Part shown: in pieces, positions 6,602 to 14,632 of the stretch
Layout of the letters: the number at the start of each line of letters is the position of its first letter
Position numbering within the stretch: the first letter of the stretch is position 1
Virus record (IMG/VR): IMGVR_UViG_3300040808_002531
Coordinates: 1-27,398 of that record
Length of the DNA stretch: 27,398 nucleotides
Source: a virus
Strand: one strand, 5' to 3'
The notes under the pieces: model-generated
Database searches by the model: none
Seen by the model: the letters and a program-made list of their open reading frames with translations, nothing else
What the model was told of the DNA's origin: nothing
Made by a program: the position numbers and the translations under genes

Positions 6602-7953
6602 AAAAGCACCTAGCTCTTGAGTACCTGCTAAGTACCGCTTGGGCGCTTGATGAACGATTGCTGAGCATCATGGGCCAGTTAGCGGCCCGTGACGTGGACA
6701 GTCTGGACTTATCCGAACTGAAAACCACCGCTGAGAACTTGCCGCAGTATCAAGCCGTCATGGCGAAAGATGGCAAAGCCTTGGGGCAATGCATGGAGTT
6801 GCGAGAAGGCGGGGTGGCGGTGCTGCACGTCAATGGCGTGATCAGCCGCTATGCAACATGGTTTCAGGCCATTTGTGGCGGTGCATCTACCCAGCTGGTG
6901 GCGAAAGAGTTTAACGAAGCCCTGAACAACCCCAGCGTGAAAGCCATTGTGCTCAATATTGACAGCCCCGGCGGTCAAGCGGATGGCATCCACGAACTGG
7001 CGGAAATGATACACGCCGCCCGTGGTGATAAGCCCATTGTGGCTTATGTGGGTGGCACCGGGGCCAGTGCCGCTTATTGGGTGGCCTGTGCCGCTGATGA
7101 GCTGGTGATTGATGCCACGGCTATGGTGGGTTCAATTGGCGTGGTTGCCACTTTGACCCGCTACAAAGACACGGATGAAGGCGTGGAGCGGTTGGAATTT
7201 GTCTCCAGCCAGTCCCCGAAAAAACGCCTTGATCCCGCCAGTAAAGAGGGCCGCGCCGATTGGCAAGGCCGTCTTGATCAGATGGCGGATGTATTTATTG
7301 ACCGGGTGGCCCGCAATATGGGCGTAACCCGTGAAACGGTATTGTCCGATTTTGGGCAGGGTGGCGTTTTGATTGGTCAGAACGCTGTGGATCAGGGCAT
7401 GGCCCACCGACTTGGCAGCCTTGAAGGCGTGATCAGTCAATTAGCAGAGAGAAAACACAAAATGACAGACAAGAAAACCAAAGCGGTGACGTTGCCAGCC
7501 GCGACCGAAGCCAGCGCCGATGTGCTGATCGGAGCGATTAAAGAGCAGCGCCCGGATGTGCTTGAAGCCTTACAGCCAAAAGTGGAGCCGGAGGCTACCG
7601 CCTTGGAACATGCGGGTGACATTGCCGCCGCTTGTGCCAGTGCCGGCTTTCCTGAACTGGCGGCCAACTTGCTCAAGCCGGATGTAACCAAAGCCAGCGC
7701 AGAACGCCAGATCGCCGCAGCCAGCGGCTTGAAGGATGTGTGCGCAGCGGCAGGCATTGAAGGCAGCACCGCCGCCTTGCTGGCTCACCTTGATGATCCG
7801 GTGAAACTGGCAGGTAAAGCCATCCACGAAGCGCAAGCGGCAGGGGATGACAGCAGCAAGATTGAAGGGCAGGTGGTCGGCAAAGAAAAGCAGACCGCCA
7901 AAATTGACGGTAACGCCATCATGGCAAAACGTAAGGCAAAGGCAGGTAAGTAA
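6598..7953 (+). CDS. C: Capsid maturation protease (S49/SppA type, lambda gpC-like) with C-terminal scaffold
   Basis: This 451-residue protein has an N-terminal S49 peptidase domain. LNIDSPGGQADG (about 119-130) forms the oxyanion region, TGASAAYW (about 154-161) holds the nucleophile Ser157, and SPKKRLDP (about 206-213) contains the Lys of the Ser-Lys dyad. From about residue 285 the sequence changes to an Ala-rich, charged helical region like lambda Nu3 scaffold, with an internal in-frame ATG (see next entry). The protease trims the scaffold and portal in the prohead. It overlaps portal by ATGA and decoration by TAATG. Confidence 0.93.
   Translation: MKKHLALEYLLSTAWALDERLLSIMGQLAARDVDSLDLSELKTTAENLPQYQAVMAKDGKALGQCMELREGGVAVLHVNGVISRYATWFQAICGGASTQLVAKEFNEALNNPSVKAIVLNIDSPGGQADGIHELAEMIHAARGDKPIVAYVGGTGASAAYWVACAADELVIDATAMVGSIGVVATLTRYKDTDEGVERLEFVSSQSPKKRLDPASKEGRADWQGRLDQMADVFIDRVARNMGVTRETVLSDFGQGGVLIGQNAVDQGMAHRLGSLEGVISQLAERKHKMTDKKTKAVTLPAATEASADVLIGAIKEQRPDVLEALQPKVEPEATALEHAGDIAAACASAGFPELAANLLKPDVTKASAERQIAAASGLKDVCAAAGIEGSTAALLAHLDDPVKLAGKAIHEAQAAGDDSSKIEGQVVGKEKQTAKIDGNAIMAKRKAKAGK
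7462..7953 (+). CDS. Nested scaffold protein from internal start (Nu3-like)
   Basis: An in-frame ATG at codon 289 of the protease gene follows a purine-rich stretch (AGAGAGA at 7445-7451). It would give a separate 163-residue product consisting of the helical, Ala/Lys/Glu-rich C-terminal part without the peptidase domain. Lambda makes Nu3 scaffold from inside gene C in the same way, so a nested scaffold is expected here. The SD spacing (about 10 bases) is acceptable. What I see is the ATG, the SD-like stretch and the domain boundary; actual internal initiation is inferred. Confidence 0.6.
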   Translation: MTDKKTKAVTLPAATEASADVLIGAIKEQRPDVLEALQPKVEPEATALEHAGDIAAACASAGFPELAANLLKPDVTKASAERQIAAASGLKDVCAAAGIEGSTAALLAHLDDPVKLAGKAIHEAQAAGDDSSKIEGQVVGKEKQTAKIDGNAIMAKRKAKAGK

Positions 7954-8306
7954 TGATTGAAGAAAAAGCGCATGTAGGCAGCCACATCCTGAGCGAAGTG
8001 GGCGGATTGAGCCGTGATGATGCCCTGTTAAGTGGTGGTAACTACCTCACGGCAACGGTATTGGGTGAAGTTACGGCCAGCGGTGAACTGGTTCAGCTTA
8101 ACCCGGCAGGCAGTGACGGCAGCGAAGTGGCCGCCGCTATCTTGTATCGTGCCGTGGATGCCAGCGCAGCAACCAAAAAAGGCGTGGTGAATGCTCGCCT
8201 GACCGCTGTGCGAGCTTCATCACTGGTGTGGCCGGACGGCATCACCGAAGCAGAGAAAACCGCAGCCATTAAGCAGCTGAAAGCGAACCACATCATTGTG
8301 CGTTAA
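7953..8306 (+). CDS. D: Head decoration protein, lambda gpD-like
   Basis: The product has 117 residues, close to lambda gpD (110). The typical beta-rich pattern is present: a disordered N-terminus, SGGNYLTATVLGEVTASGELVQLNPAGSDGS-type strands, then AAAILYRAVDASAATKKGVV and a C-terminal AAIKQLKANHIIVR. Trimers of such proteins clamp the expanded capsid at its threefold points and resist DNA pressure. The ATG overlaps the protease stop. The gene is followed by an intrinsic terminator and then the major capsid gene, the lambda order. Confidence 0.88.
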   Translation: MIEEKAHVGSHILSEVGGLSRDDALLSGGNYLTATVLGEVTASGELVQLNPAGSDGSEVAAAILYRAVDASAATKKGVVNARLTAVRASSLVWPDGITEAEKTAAIKQLKANHIIVR

Positions 8307-8335
8307 TCGCCCTGTTGACTAACCACCCTTAAATG

Positions 8336-8360
8336 CGGCCAGTGATTCACTGGCCGTTTT
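8336..8360 (+). terminator. Intrinsic terminator between decoration and major capsid genes
   Basis: CGGCCAGTG and CACTGGCCG pair perfectly around ATT, with TTTT directly after and more Ts beyond. It lies 25 bases before the capsid ATG, so it could separate capsid expression from the upstream operon. Confidence 0.8.
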
Positions 8361-8384
8361 GCTTTTACCGTTCGGAGAAAAAGA

Positions 8385-9371
8385 ATGGACGAAATTCAAG
8401 AACTATTTACGGTTGAGAACCTTACCGAGTCAATCAACCGAACTGAACAAACGCCGGGCCGCATTGGTGAGCTGGGTTTGTTTGAAGAAAAACGTATTGA
8501 CACAACCAGTGTCAACATCGTGGAAAAGAACAACTCGATCATTTTGGTGCCTGCTAAGTCTCGCGGCAGCGAAGGCACATCACTGAAAGACAACAAGCGC
8601 AAGGGCGAGAACTTCCCACTGGTTCACTTGCCAATGTCAGGGGCCGTTCTGGCGGATTCTGTGCAGAACGTTAAGCCTTTCGGTGGTGAAACCCGTGAAG
8701 GCATGGTGCAAGCCAAGATTGATGAAGAACTGGACAGAATGCGCGGCTCTATTGATGTCACCATTGAATGGCAGCGCATGGGCGCACTGGCGGGCAAGAT
8801 CTTGGATCATGATGGCACGGTGCTGGTTGACCTGTTCCAAAAGTTCGGCATGAGCCGCTTTGTGAAAACACTGGATTTCACCAAAGACTTGCGCACCCAG
8901 CTAACAGCGGCCAAGCGTGAATCTAAGAAAGCGCAGGGCGCAATCAAAGCCCCTCGTTATCGTGTTCTGGCTGGCCCTGAACTGATGGATGAATTGCTGA
9001 AAAATGACGACTTCAAGCGAGCGTATGAACGCTATGACAGCGGCAGCGCACTGCGTGACGATGTAACAAGCGGTATTTCATTTGGTTCCTTCATTTGGGA
9101 AGAATACGAAGGCCAAGTGGGCGATCAGGAATTCATCCTGCCAAACGAAGGCTTACTGGTGCCGGAAGGTGTGCGCGGTATGTATAACACCTACTTTGGC
9201 CCAGCGGATTACGAAGAAACCGTGAACACCTTGGGCTTGCCGTATTACGCCAAGGCCGAGCCAATGAAGTTTGGCAAAGGTCACGAGCTGGAAGCGCAAT
9301 CCAACACAATCAGCATCAACACGGCTCCCCGTGCCGTGGTGGGCTTCAAAGTCGGCACTAAGAACCCTTAA
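8385..9371 (+). CDS. E: Major capsid protein, lambda gpE-like
   Basis: The product has 328 residues, near lambda gpE (341), with the HK97-fold family pattern: an N-terminal arm (MDEIQELFTVENLTESINRTE), an extended loop region (IILVPAKSRGSEGTSL), a spine helix with AKIDEELDRMRGSIDVTIEWQRMGAL, and a C-terminal domain with GLLVPEGVRGMYNTYFGPADYEETVNTLG. It follows gpD and precedes an FII-type gene. The SD GGAG lies 8 bases before ATG. The mRNA is bounded by hairpins on both sides (8336-8360 and 9397-9415), which may help set a high capsid level. Confidence 0.93.
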   Translation: MDEIQELFTVENLTESINRTEQTPGRIGELGLFEEKRIDTTSVNIVEKNNSIILVPAKSRGSEGTSLKDNKRKGENFPLVHLPMSGAVLADSVQNVKPFGGETREGMVQAKIDEELDRMRGSIDVTIEWQRMGALAGKILDHDGTVLVDLFQKFGMSRFVKTLDFTKDLRTQLTAAKRESKKAQGAIKAPRYRVLAGPELMDELLKNDDFKRAYERYDSGSALRDDVTSGISFGSFIWEEYEGQVGDQEFILPNEGLLVPEGVRGMYNTYFGPADYEETVNTLGLPYYAKAEPMKFGKGHELEAQSNTISINTAPRAVVGFKVGTKNP

Positions 9372-9742
9372 TGCGTGACCCGTTCCAAAAGGCCAGCCGC
9401 CGGATAGTCCGGCGGTTGGGCAGGCCCGTCACAATGGTGACAGTCAACGGGGTGCGCCTTGAAATGAAAGGCGTATTTGACCACCCAGAACAAGAGGTGA
9501 TCACCAAGGGCAAACGTGGCGGGTTAACCCTCAAGGCCGATGTGCCCACCTTGACGGTGCTGGGCAGTGAATGCCCGGAGCTGAACAAGGAACTGCGGAT
9601 TTTTGTGGATGAGCGGGAATATTACCCGGTGCCCAGCAAGTCATTTGATGATGGTGCGGGCTGCATGGTGATTGTTCTGGCTGATCCGGTGCCTGATCAG
9701 AATTACGAGGACGAACAGACCGATGGCGGAAAGTGGCGTTGA
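9371..9742 (+). CDS. FII: Head-tail attachment protein, lambda FII family
   Basis: The product has 123 residues (lambda FII 117). The middle matches the family: a VxGVFDHPEQE pattern, a strand with LTLKADVPTLTVLGSE, then LRIFVDEREYYPVPSKSFDDGAGCMVIVLADPVP, parallel to lambda's VDRVSPDDGGSCHLWLGRGVPP. FII binds the gpW-closed portal and creates the tail docking site. Its ATG overlaps the capsid stop (TAATG), and a strong GC hairpin lies within its first codons. Its end overlaps the next gene. Confidence 0.8.
   Translation: MRDPFQKASRRIVRRLGRPVTMVTVNGVRLEMKGVFDHPEQEVITKGKRGGLTLKADVPTLTVLGSECPELNKELRIFVDEREYYPVPSKSFDDGAGCMVIVLADPVPDQNYEDEQTDGGKWR
9397..9415 (+). other. Strong GC hairpin at the start of the FII-type gene
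   Basis: CCGCCGGA and TCCGGCGG pair perfectly around TAG, with further weak pairs outside. Only TT follows, so it is not a full terminator. Lying 26 bases after the capsid stop codon, it could protect the 3' end of capsid mRNA or damp translation of the next gene. Confidence 0.6.
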
Positions 9743-10355
9743 AGTTCAGATGAACTTTGCCCAAGCCATCCGCAATGCTACGGCAGTGATTCAAGCCACA
9801 CCCAAACAGATGGAAGTTGCCAGCGAACGGGCCATAAGGAAAACCATTCGCTGGCTTTCTGGGCGGGTAGCGCGAGAACTCAGCCAGCAGCTTGGCATCC
9901 CACAAAAGAACCTCAAGCCCCGCTTGTTGGTGCGTAGCGTGGGCAAGGGTATGGATAAAGCGCACATTCTATGGATGGGCGTGGCCCCTATGTCAGCGGA
10001 TTTGGCAGGCAAGGCCCGGCAGACCCGCAAAGGGGTGACAGTCGGAAAACGTAAATTTGAAGGCGCATTTTTGCGCAGTGTCTACAACCCAGAAGAAAAC
10101 GTGTGGATTCGTGCCCGGCGTAACCGTGAGCAAGGGTATTTGACCCTGAGCCGCCGCCGTAAGGCGAACCACCGCAGCCCAAACCCTGAGCTGGCCGGAC
10201 GTTTCCCGATCCAGCGAATAGGGGTGGAGCTGGAAAGCATAGCCACTGAGATATTCAGGCGGCTGGACAGGCGAGCACTGGACAGATTCAAAACCTTGAT
10301 TGAGCAAGAACTCAACTATGCAGTGAACCACGAAAGTAAGAAAGCACGAAAGTAA
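9723..10355 (+). CDS. Z: Minor tail protein Z-like (lambda gpZ/P2-type tail completion)
   Basis: The product has 210 residues (lambda gpZ 192). Near the start it reads FAQAIRNATAVIQATPKQMEVASERAIRKTIRWLSGRVARELSQQLGIPQKNLKPRL, the helical N-terminus typical of the prophage minor-tail Z family, followed by a beta region and a basic C-terminus. Such proteins finish the tail so it can join the head. I chose ATG 9723, overlapping the FII-type gene by 20 bases; ATG 9750 is an alternative. The last codons (HESKKARK) are formed by an intergenic-type octamer repeat found in several other places. Confidence 0.7.
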   Translation: MAESGVEVQMNFAQAIRNATAVIQATPKQMEVASERAIRKTIRWLSGRVARELSQQLGIPQKNLKPRLLVRSVGKGMDKAHILWMGVAPMSADLAGKARQTRKGVTVGKRKFEGAFLRSVYNPEENVWIRARRNREQGYLTLSRRRKANHRSPNPELAGRFPIQRIGVELESIATEIFRRLDRRALDRFKTLIEQELNYAVNHESKKARK

Positions 10356-10360
10356 GAAGG
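10329..10360 (+). repeat. Tandem octamer repeat, copy A
   Basis: Four imperfect 8-mers (CACGAAAG, TAAGAAAG, CACGAAAG, TAAGAAGG) run across the stop codon of the Z-like gene and end just before the next gene. The last unit can serve as a Shine-Dalgarno sequence. Confidence 0.8.
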
Positions 10361-10367
10361 GCAGGCC

Positions 10368-10913
10368 ATGAACGATGATGATTTAACCCTGATACATGAA
10401 GCGCAGGTGGCTTGCATCAAGAAAGCCATGCCAATGCTCAAACAGGTGGACGATTACGCCCCGGAGTTGCTGGAGGGTAAAACCGCCATCACAAGCCCGG
10501 CGGTATTGCTGGAGGCGGTGCAAATCAAGCCCGGAAAAAAGGTATCAGGTGGCCGTTTGGCCCTCACCATTGAGTTTGCCGCTCACTGCATCCTGAGCAT
10601 GAAAACCAAAAAGGTGCAGCTCGAAATTCGCAACCTTGCGGCCAGAGTGCTGCAAGTTATCAATGAAAACCGTTGGGGGCTGGAGTACGCCAAACACCCC
10701 ACGGATCTTGCCGCATTCCCCGGCATGTTCAGTGAAAAGCTGGGCTTTGAAAGCTGGGTGGTGTCATGGGAGCAAGAATTTCACTTGGGTGAAGTCAATC
10801 TGGGTGAGGACTGGTTGCCCACTCAGGTTTATATCGGTGAAGCGCCGAACATTGGCGCAGCCCATAAAGACGATTACACCCTGACCGAAACCGAACCCTC
10901 ACCCAGTGAGTAA
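10368..10913 (+). CDS. Conserved-position tail protein, candidate tail terminator
   Basis: The product has 181 residues. It alternates helices and strands, with a central ALTIEFAAHCILSMKTKKVQLEIRNLAARVLQVINENRWG and a conserved-looking aromatic region (FESWVVSWEQEFHLGE), ending in an acidic tail. I do not recognise the family securely. It sits between the Z-like gene and the baseplate spike, where lambda has U and Mu-like phages have the gp37-type tail terminator, so a role in ending tail-tube growth and docking to the head is the best guess. The SD (AAGAAGGGCAGG region) comes from the octamer repeat. Confidence 0.55.
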   Translation: MNDDDLTLIHEAQVACIKKAMPMLKQVDDYAPELLEGKTAITSPAVLLEAVQIKPGKKVSGGRLALTIEFAAHCILSMKTKKVQLEIRNLAARVLQVINENRWGLEYAKHPTDLAAFPGMFSEKLGFESWVVSWEQEFHLGEVNLGEDWLPTQVYIGEAPNIGAAHKDDYTLTETEPSPSE

Positions 10914-10921
10914 GGCAGCAC

Positions 10922-11563
10922 ATGGATCAGTATCAAAATTTAGTGCTGCGGATTGAAGAACTTGAACGCCGGGTGGGCCAGATGGTGATCAGGGGCAAGA
11001 TTGCCGAAGTAGACCCGGCCAAGCATGTGGCGCGGGTGGCGTATGGCCCAAAAGGTAAGCAGCTCACTGGCTGGTTGCAATGGAAACCCATGAGAACGGG
11101 CAAGGCCATTACATGGTGGTGCCCGGAAGTGGGTGAAGGTGTCACGGTGATCAGTGAAGGTGATCTGGCGTTGGGTGAAATACTGCCCGGCAGTTATCAA
11201 GCTGAGTTTCCGGCCCCCAGTGACAACCCGGATGAATATCTGGTGCATTTCGGGGATGGCTCCAAAGTCAGCCACAACCGCAGCACCCACAAACTGGAAG
11301 TGGTCAACGTGGGTGATGTGAACATTACCACCCAGCAAAACATCACGGTCACAAGTACAGGCACCGCCACGGTGGATGCTGGCGCAGATGTGAACGTGAA
11401 ATGTAAAGGCCAAGCCACGGTGAATGCAGGCGGTGAAATCATTGCCAACGGAAGCAAAGTAAAACTGAACAAAGGCACCGGAGTGGTGACAGGTGAGTGC
11501 ATTTGCCACTTTACCGGGAAACCTCACGGTGACATTTCCAGTCAAGTGACCGCAGGCAAATAA
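10922..11563 (+). CDS. V: Baseplate central spike, P2 gpV family
   Basis: This 213-residue protein (P2 gpV 211) has an N-terminal helix, then an OB-fold-type region (GKIAEVDPAKHVARVAYG... with WWCPEVGEGVTVISEGDLALG), then a repetitive beta-helix part rich in Thr/Val/Asn (about 130-195). It ends CICHFTGKPHGDISSQVTAGK, where the HxH-type tip of the trimeric spike is expected to bind iron. It pierces the outer membrane on sheath contraction. It opens the P2-like baseplate cluster V, W, J, I. Confidence 0.9.
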   Translation: MDQYQNLVLRIEELERRVGQMVIRGKIAEVDPAKHVARVAYGPKGKQLTGWLQWKPMRTGKAITWWCPEVGEGVTVISEGDLALGEILPGSYQAEFPAPSDNPDEYLVHFGDGSKVSHNRSTHKLEVVNVGDVNITTQQNITVTSTGTATVDAGADVNVKCKGQATVNAGGEIIANGSKVKLNKGTGVVTGECICHFTGKPHGDISSQVTAGK

Positions 11564-11572
11564 GGGGGACGC

Positions 11573-11770
11573 ATGGCACTGAGTAAATCCGGCCTTAAAT
11601 CTCGCATTGTCAGCGAGTTTGAAGCCTTGGGAGCGAGCGCCGAGGGTGAACACTCTTGGGTTAACAAAATCGCTCAAGCCATAGCCAATGCCGTGGTGGA
11701 CGAAATCCAAGCCAATGCAAAGGCCGCCGTGAGCGGTGGCTCAAGTGCGGGTGAGCACCCTATCAAATAA
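11573..11770 (+). CDS. Small conserved phage protein between V and W
   Basis: The product has 65 residues, mostly helical: MALSKSGLKSRIVSEFEALGA then NKIAQAIANAVVDEIQANAKAAV, ending in a Gly/Ser-rich tail. A strong SD (AGGGGGAC) supports it as a real gene. I recall similar short proteins at this place in other contractile-tail phages, but the function is unknown to me. It could be a small baseplate or assembly factor. Confidence 0.65.
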   Translation: MALSKSGLKSRIVSEFEALGASAEGEHSWVNKIAQAIANAVVDEIQANAKAAVSGGSSAGEHPIK

Positions 11771-11793
11771 GCACGAAAGGCAGAAAGCACGAA
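11771..11793 (+). repeat. Tandem octamer repeat, copy B
   Basis: GCACGAAAG, GCAGAAAG and CACGAA fill the whole gap between the small protein gene and W, ending directly at the W start codon. Confidence 0.8.
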
Positions 11794-12141
11794 ATGAAAA
11801 CAGGAACCCACCGCGACACGGGCGCGGCTTTGGGCGGTGTCGCCTATCTGCGGCAACGGCTCAGTGATGTGATTAACACGCCGCTGGGTTCGCTGGTGGG
11901 CCGCCGTGAATTTGGTTCGCGTATGCACGAACTGCTTGATCGTAACGTCAACGAGGCATTCCACATGAATGCTTATGTGCTACTGGCGGAAGCGATAAAC
12001 AACCCAGCCAACGGGCTGGATGATTTTAAATTGAAGGAAATGCAGATCGAGAGGCTGGGTGATGCTCACTACAGCTTGACCATTATGGGCTATCTCGATG
12101 ATGGCAACCCGGTAACGATGGAGGGGCTGCAATATGGCTGA
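11794..12141 (+). CDS. W: Baseplate wedge protein, P2 gpW (T4 gp25-like)
   Basis: The product has 115 residues, the size of P2 gpW, with the gp25-like signature: GVAYLRQRLSDVINTPLGSLVGRREFGSRMHELLD, containing the conserved R-E-F-G-S box near residue 37. Such lysozyme-fold-like proteins form the inner wedge and trigger sheath assembly. Its end overlaps J. It lies between the small gene at 11573 and J, in P2 order. This W is distinct from the lambda-type gpW at 4878. Confidence 0.9.
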   Translation: MKTGTHRDTGAALGGVAYLRQRLSDVINTPLGSLVGRREFGSRMHELLDRNVNEAFHMNAYVLLAEAINNPANGLDDFKLKEMQIERLGDAHYSLTIMGYLDDGNPVTMEGLQYG

Positions 12142-12973
12142 GGGAATTAACCTCGCTTTGCTCCCGCCGCTTGATGTTGTCAAGCAGGTGGATCATGAGG
12201 CCATTATCAAAGACGTGGCCGAAAAAGCCGGGCTGGAAAATGCCAGCCCCAGCGATCCGGCCTACCGGGTGACGCTGGCGAACACTTACCGTGAGGTGAT
12301 GCTCAGGCAAGATGCCAACGAGCAAGCCCGTGGCTTGATGCTGGCTTATGCCAAAGGCCCAGAGCTGGATCATATCGGGGTGACATACTACAAGCACCCT
12401 GATGGCTCCCCAGTGCTGCGGATTGATGGCGAAAGTGATGATGCTTACCGTGACCGTTTGCAAAAGTCCCCAGAGGGGCTTTCTGTGGCGGGGCCAGATG
12501 GCGCATATGAGTTTCATGCCCGCAGTGCTCACCCGGATGTAAAAGCGGCCACGGTATCCAGCCCGGCCCCGGTCACGGTAGAGCTGCACATTCTTAGCCA
12601 TAGCGGCCAAGGGGTGCCCACTCAATCGGTGCTTGATGCCGTGGATGCCTACACCAAACCATTCAGGCCATTAACGGACAAGCTCACCGTGAAAGCGGCG
12701 GAGGTGTTGACCTATGCCATTACTGCCAAGCTGTTCATTAAGGTTGGCCCTGATCCTGAACTGGTACGCCAAGCGGCTGAAAAGCAGCTGGCGGAATACG
12801 TTGCCGCCTTGCATCGGTTCAAAGGCCGGGTGGTGGAATCGTCTGTTCATGCCGCTTTGACGGTGGAAGGGGTGGAAGAAGTGCAGCTGGATAGTTGGGC
12901 GGATGTGATTTGCACCGCTATCCAAGCACCGTTCTGCACGGGTATCACGACCACCTTTGAACTGGTGGATTAA
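12134..12973 (+). CDS. J: Baseplate assembly protein, P2 gpJ
   Basis: The product has 279 residues (P2 gpJ 302). It has the gpJ pattern: an early DVVKQVDHEAIIKDVAEK, NASPSDPAYRVTLANTYREVMLRQDANEQARGLMLAYAKGPELDHIG, then GPDGAYEFHARSAHPDVKAATVSSPAPVTVELHILSHSG. This protein makes the baseplate wedge together with W and I. The start ATG overlaps the W gene by 8 bases, which suggests translational coupling. Confidence 0.92.
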   Translation: MAEGINLALLPPLDVVKQVDHEAIIKDVAEKAGLENASPSDPAYRVTLANTYREVMLRQDANEQARGLMLAYAKGPELDHIGVTYYKHPDGSPVLRIDGESDDAYRDRLQKSPEGLSVAGPDGAYEFHARSAHPDVKAATVSSPAPVTVELHILSHSGQGVPTQSVLDAVDAYTKPFRPLTDKLTVKAAEVLTYAITAKLFIKVGPDPELVRQAAEKQLAEYVAALHRFKGRVVESSVHAALTVEGVEEVQLDSWADVICTAIQAPFCTGITTTFELVD

Positions 12974-12982
12974 GGGGAAAGC

Positions 12983-13726
12983 ATGGAACCTGTTTCAATA
13001 TTGCCGCCCAGCGTGTCCGAACTTGAACGAGATTTGGAACTGGCACTGGCGCGAATCGAGCAAGTAGAAATCCCCATTGCCACCCTGTGGAATCCGTGGG
13101 AATGCCCACTGGAGGTGCTGCCGTTCTTGGCGTGGGCCTTATCGGTGGACTTATGGCGCACGGATTGGCCGGAAACGGTCAAGCGCCGGGTGGTGGCTAA
13201 CTCGCTCAATGTTCACCGCATTAAGGGCACCCGCCCAGCGGTAGAGAAAGCCCTCAGTGATTTGGGGGTAAGCACTGATCTGGTGGAATGGTTTGAAAAA
13301 GCCCCGGAAGGCGAACCGGGCACCTTTGAGGTGACGGCATGGGCAAACGAGAACATCACGCCCGGTGAAGAAGGGATGCTGAACCCTGAAATGTACGATC
13401 AGATCCGCCGGGCCATTGTGAATTCCAAGAACACCCGCAGCCACTTTGAATTCAAGGTGGGGGCGAAGTTTGGCCCCAACCGGATCGCAATGGCGCTGGC
13501 CTTGTCCGGCATGGCGGCCTTGGCGCGAAACACGGCCAACACCAAACAAGAGCCGTTAGCCAGTCAAGTCGGGATCGGGGCTGTTTCAGTTACGTCCGGG
13601 CTTTCGCTATCTCGCAGCACTCAGCAACCGCACCTTGATGCTAACCCACGGCCAAGCCGCTGTGGGGTGGCTGGGGTGTGCTGGGGCTATTCCGTTATTT
13701 ACCGACACATGGAGGCAAGCGCGTGA
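12983..13726 (+). CDS. I: Baseplate/tail protein, P2 gpI
   Basis: The product has 247 residues (P2 gpI 176), with the gpI core in its first two-thirds: ATLWNPWECPLEVLPFLAWALSVDLWRTDWPETVKRRVVANSLNVHRIKGTRPAVEKALSDLG. The C-terminal part (from about residue 180) is longer than in P2, low in hydrophobic pattern and rich in Ser, Gln and Pro; it may connect to the fibre. The protein links wedges to tail fibres. The stop overlaps the next gene's GTG (GTGA). Confidence 0.88.
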   Translation: MEPVSILPPSVSELERDLELALARIEQVEIPIATLWNPWECPLEVLPFLAWALSVDLWRTDWPETVKRRVVANSLNVHRIKGTRPAVEKALSDLGVSTDLVEWFEKAPEGEPGTFEVTAWANENITPGEEGMLNPEMYDQIRRAIVNSKNTRSHFEFKVGAKFGPNRIAMALALSGMAALARNTANTKQEPLASQVGIGAVSVTSGLSLSRSTQQPHLDANPRPSRCGVAGVCWGYSVIYRHMEASA

Positions 13727-14250
13727 GTGCGTTAATACCCATTATCACAACCAAAGGCTTAGCCGCTGTATTCAATGCAGAAAACACCGGGGTGGCCGCA
13801 AAAATTACCCACATTGCATTGGGCGACAATGGCCGCACACCCAGCAAAGGAGAGCTGGGCCTAGTTAATGAGCGAATGCGTATCCCTATCGCTGATGGCG
13901 AACGGGTTAACGATCATCAAATTCACGTCACGGCGCTGGCCGATGGCTCCACGGAATTTTGGGTGCGTGAAATCGGCTTTATGCTCGAAGATGGCACCAT
14001 GCTGGCCGTGTGGTCAGACAAAGATAGCCCGCTGGCTTACAAGTCGGCTCAGGTGCCGTTATTGCTTGCCTTTGATTTGGTGCTGGAGGCACTGCCCGCC
14101 CAGTCTGTCACGGTGGTTGGCACGGGCGCAGATTTGTCACTGGCTGCATTTGCAGAGCACCAAACCGCATTGGCTGCGGCAAACGTTGCCAACATGGCCC
14201 GCCATGTTGAATTGCTGTTTCGTGTCAACGATATGGAAAACGCGAGTTAA
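13723..14250 (+). CDS. Tail fibre N-terminal/collar protein (DUF3751-like)
   Basis: The product has 175 residues from a GTG start that overlaps the gpI stop. It opens with SALIPIITTKGLAAVFNA and AKITHIALGDNGRTPS, then FWVREIGFMLEDGTMLAVWSD and YKSAQVPLLLAFDLVLEALPAQSV. This is the pattern of the baseplate-attachment domain at the front of P2 gpH-type fibres. Here it stands alone without the long fibre shaft, which seems to be spread over the following small genes. It should attach the fibre to the baseplate through gpI. ATG 13678 would be an in-frame alternative, but it lies deep inside gpI. Confidence 0.8.
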   Translation: MSALIPIITTKGLAAVFNAENTGVAAKITHIALGDNGRTPSKGELGLVNERMRIPIADGERVNDHQIHVTALADGSTEFWVREIGFMLEDGTMLAVWSDKDSPLAYKSAQVPLLLAFDLVLEALPAQSVTVVGTGADLSLAAFAEHQTALAAANVANMARHVELLFRVNDMENAS

Positions 14251-14259
14251 GGGGGCAAT

Positions 14260-14619
14260 GTGGCCGCAGGTGATTTGAATATGGTGGCAGGCACCACCTT
14301 GCGTTTTGCTTTGACGTGGGAAACCGAGAACGAAGCGGGCGAGCTTGAGCCAGTCAAATTACATGGCTGCACGGCCAAGTTCGCCATGCGGGATGTAAAA
14401 ACGGATCTGGTGATTGCTACCGCAGACACCACGGACGGGATCGAGATAAACCCGGAAACGGGTGAAGTCAGCGTGACCGTGGTGCCAGAGAAAACCCAAG
14501 GAACGCCCCCGGCTCCACTGGGTAACGTGAGTTATGAAGTGCGGGTGTATTTCCCATCGGGTGATGCTTATCCCTTGGTGAATGCGTTTATTGCCATCTC
14601 AAAAGGGGCGATTGATTAA
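14260..14619 (+). CDS. Small beta-rich tail fibre/baseplate-associated protein
   Basis: The product has 119 residues, starting with GTG after a strong SD (AAGGGGGC). It reads as a beta-sandwich: AGTTLRFALTWE, a variable strand with CTAKFAMRDVKTD, then GNVSYEVRVYFPSGDAYPLVNAFIAISKGAID. This resembles the N-terminal domain found in some receptor-binding or upper-baseplate proteins (BppU-N type), though I am not certain of that. Its place between fibre genes supports a structural role in the adhesion device. Confidence 0.6.
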   Translation: MAAGDLNMVAGTTLRFALTWETENEAGELEPVKLHGCTAKFAMRDVKTDLVIATADTTDGIEINPETGEVSVTVVPEKTQGTPPAPLGNVSYEVRVYFPSGDAYPLVNAFIAISKGAID

Positions 14620-14632
14620 GTGAGGGGGAACC

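Noticed and set aside
10940-11710. Minus-strand open frame of 256 codons opposite gpV
   Set aside because: It lies antisense to a firmly recognised baseplate spike gene and spans two genes.
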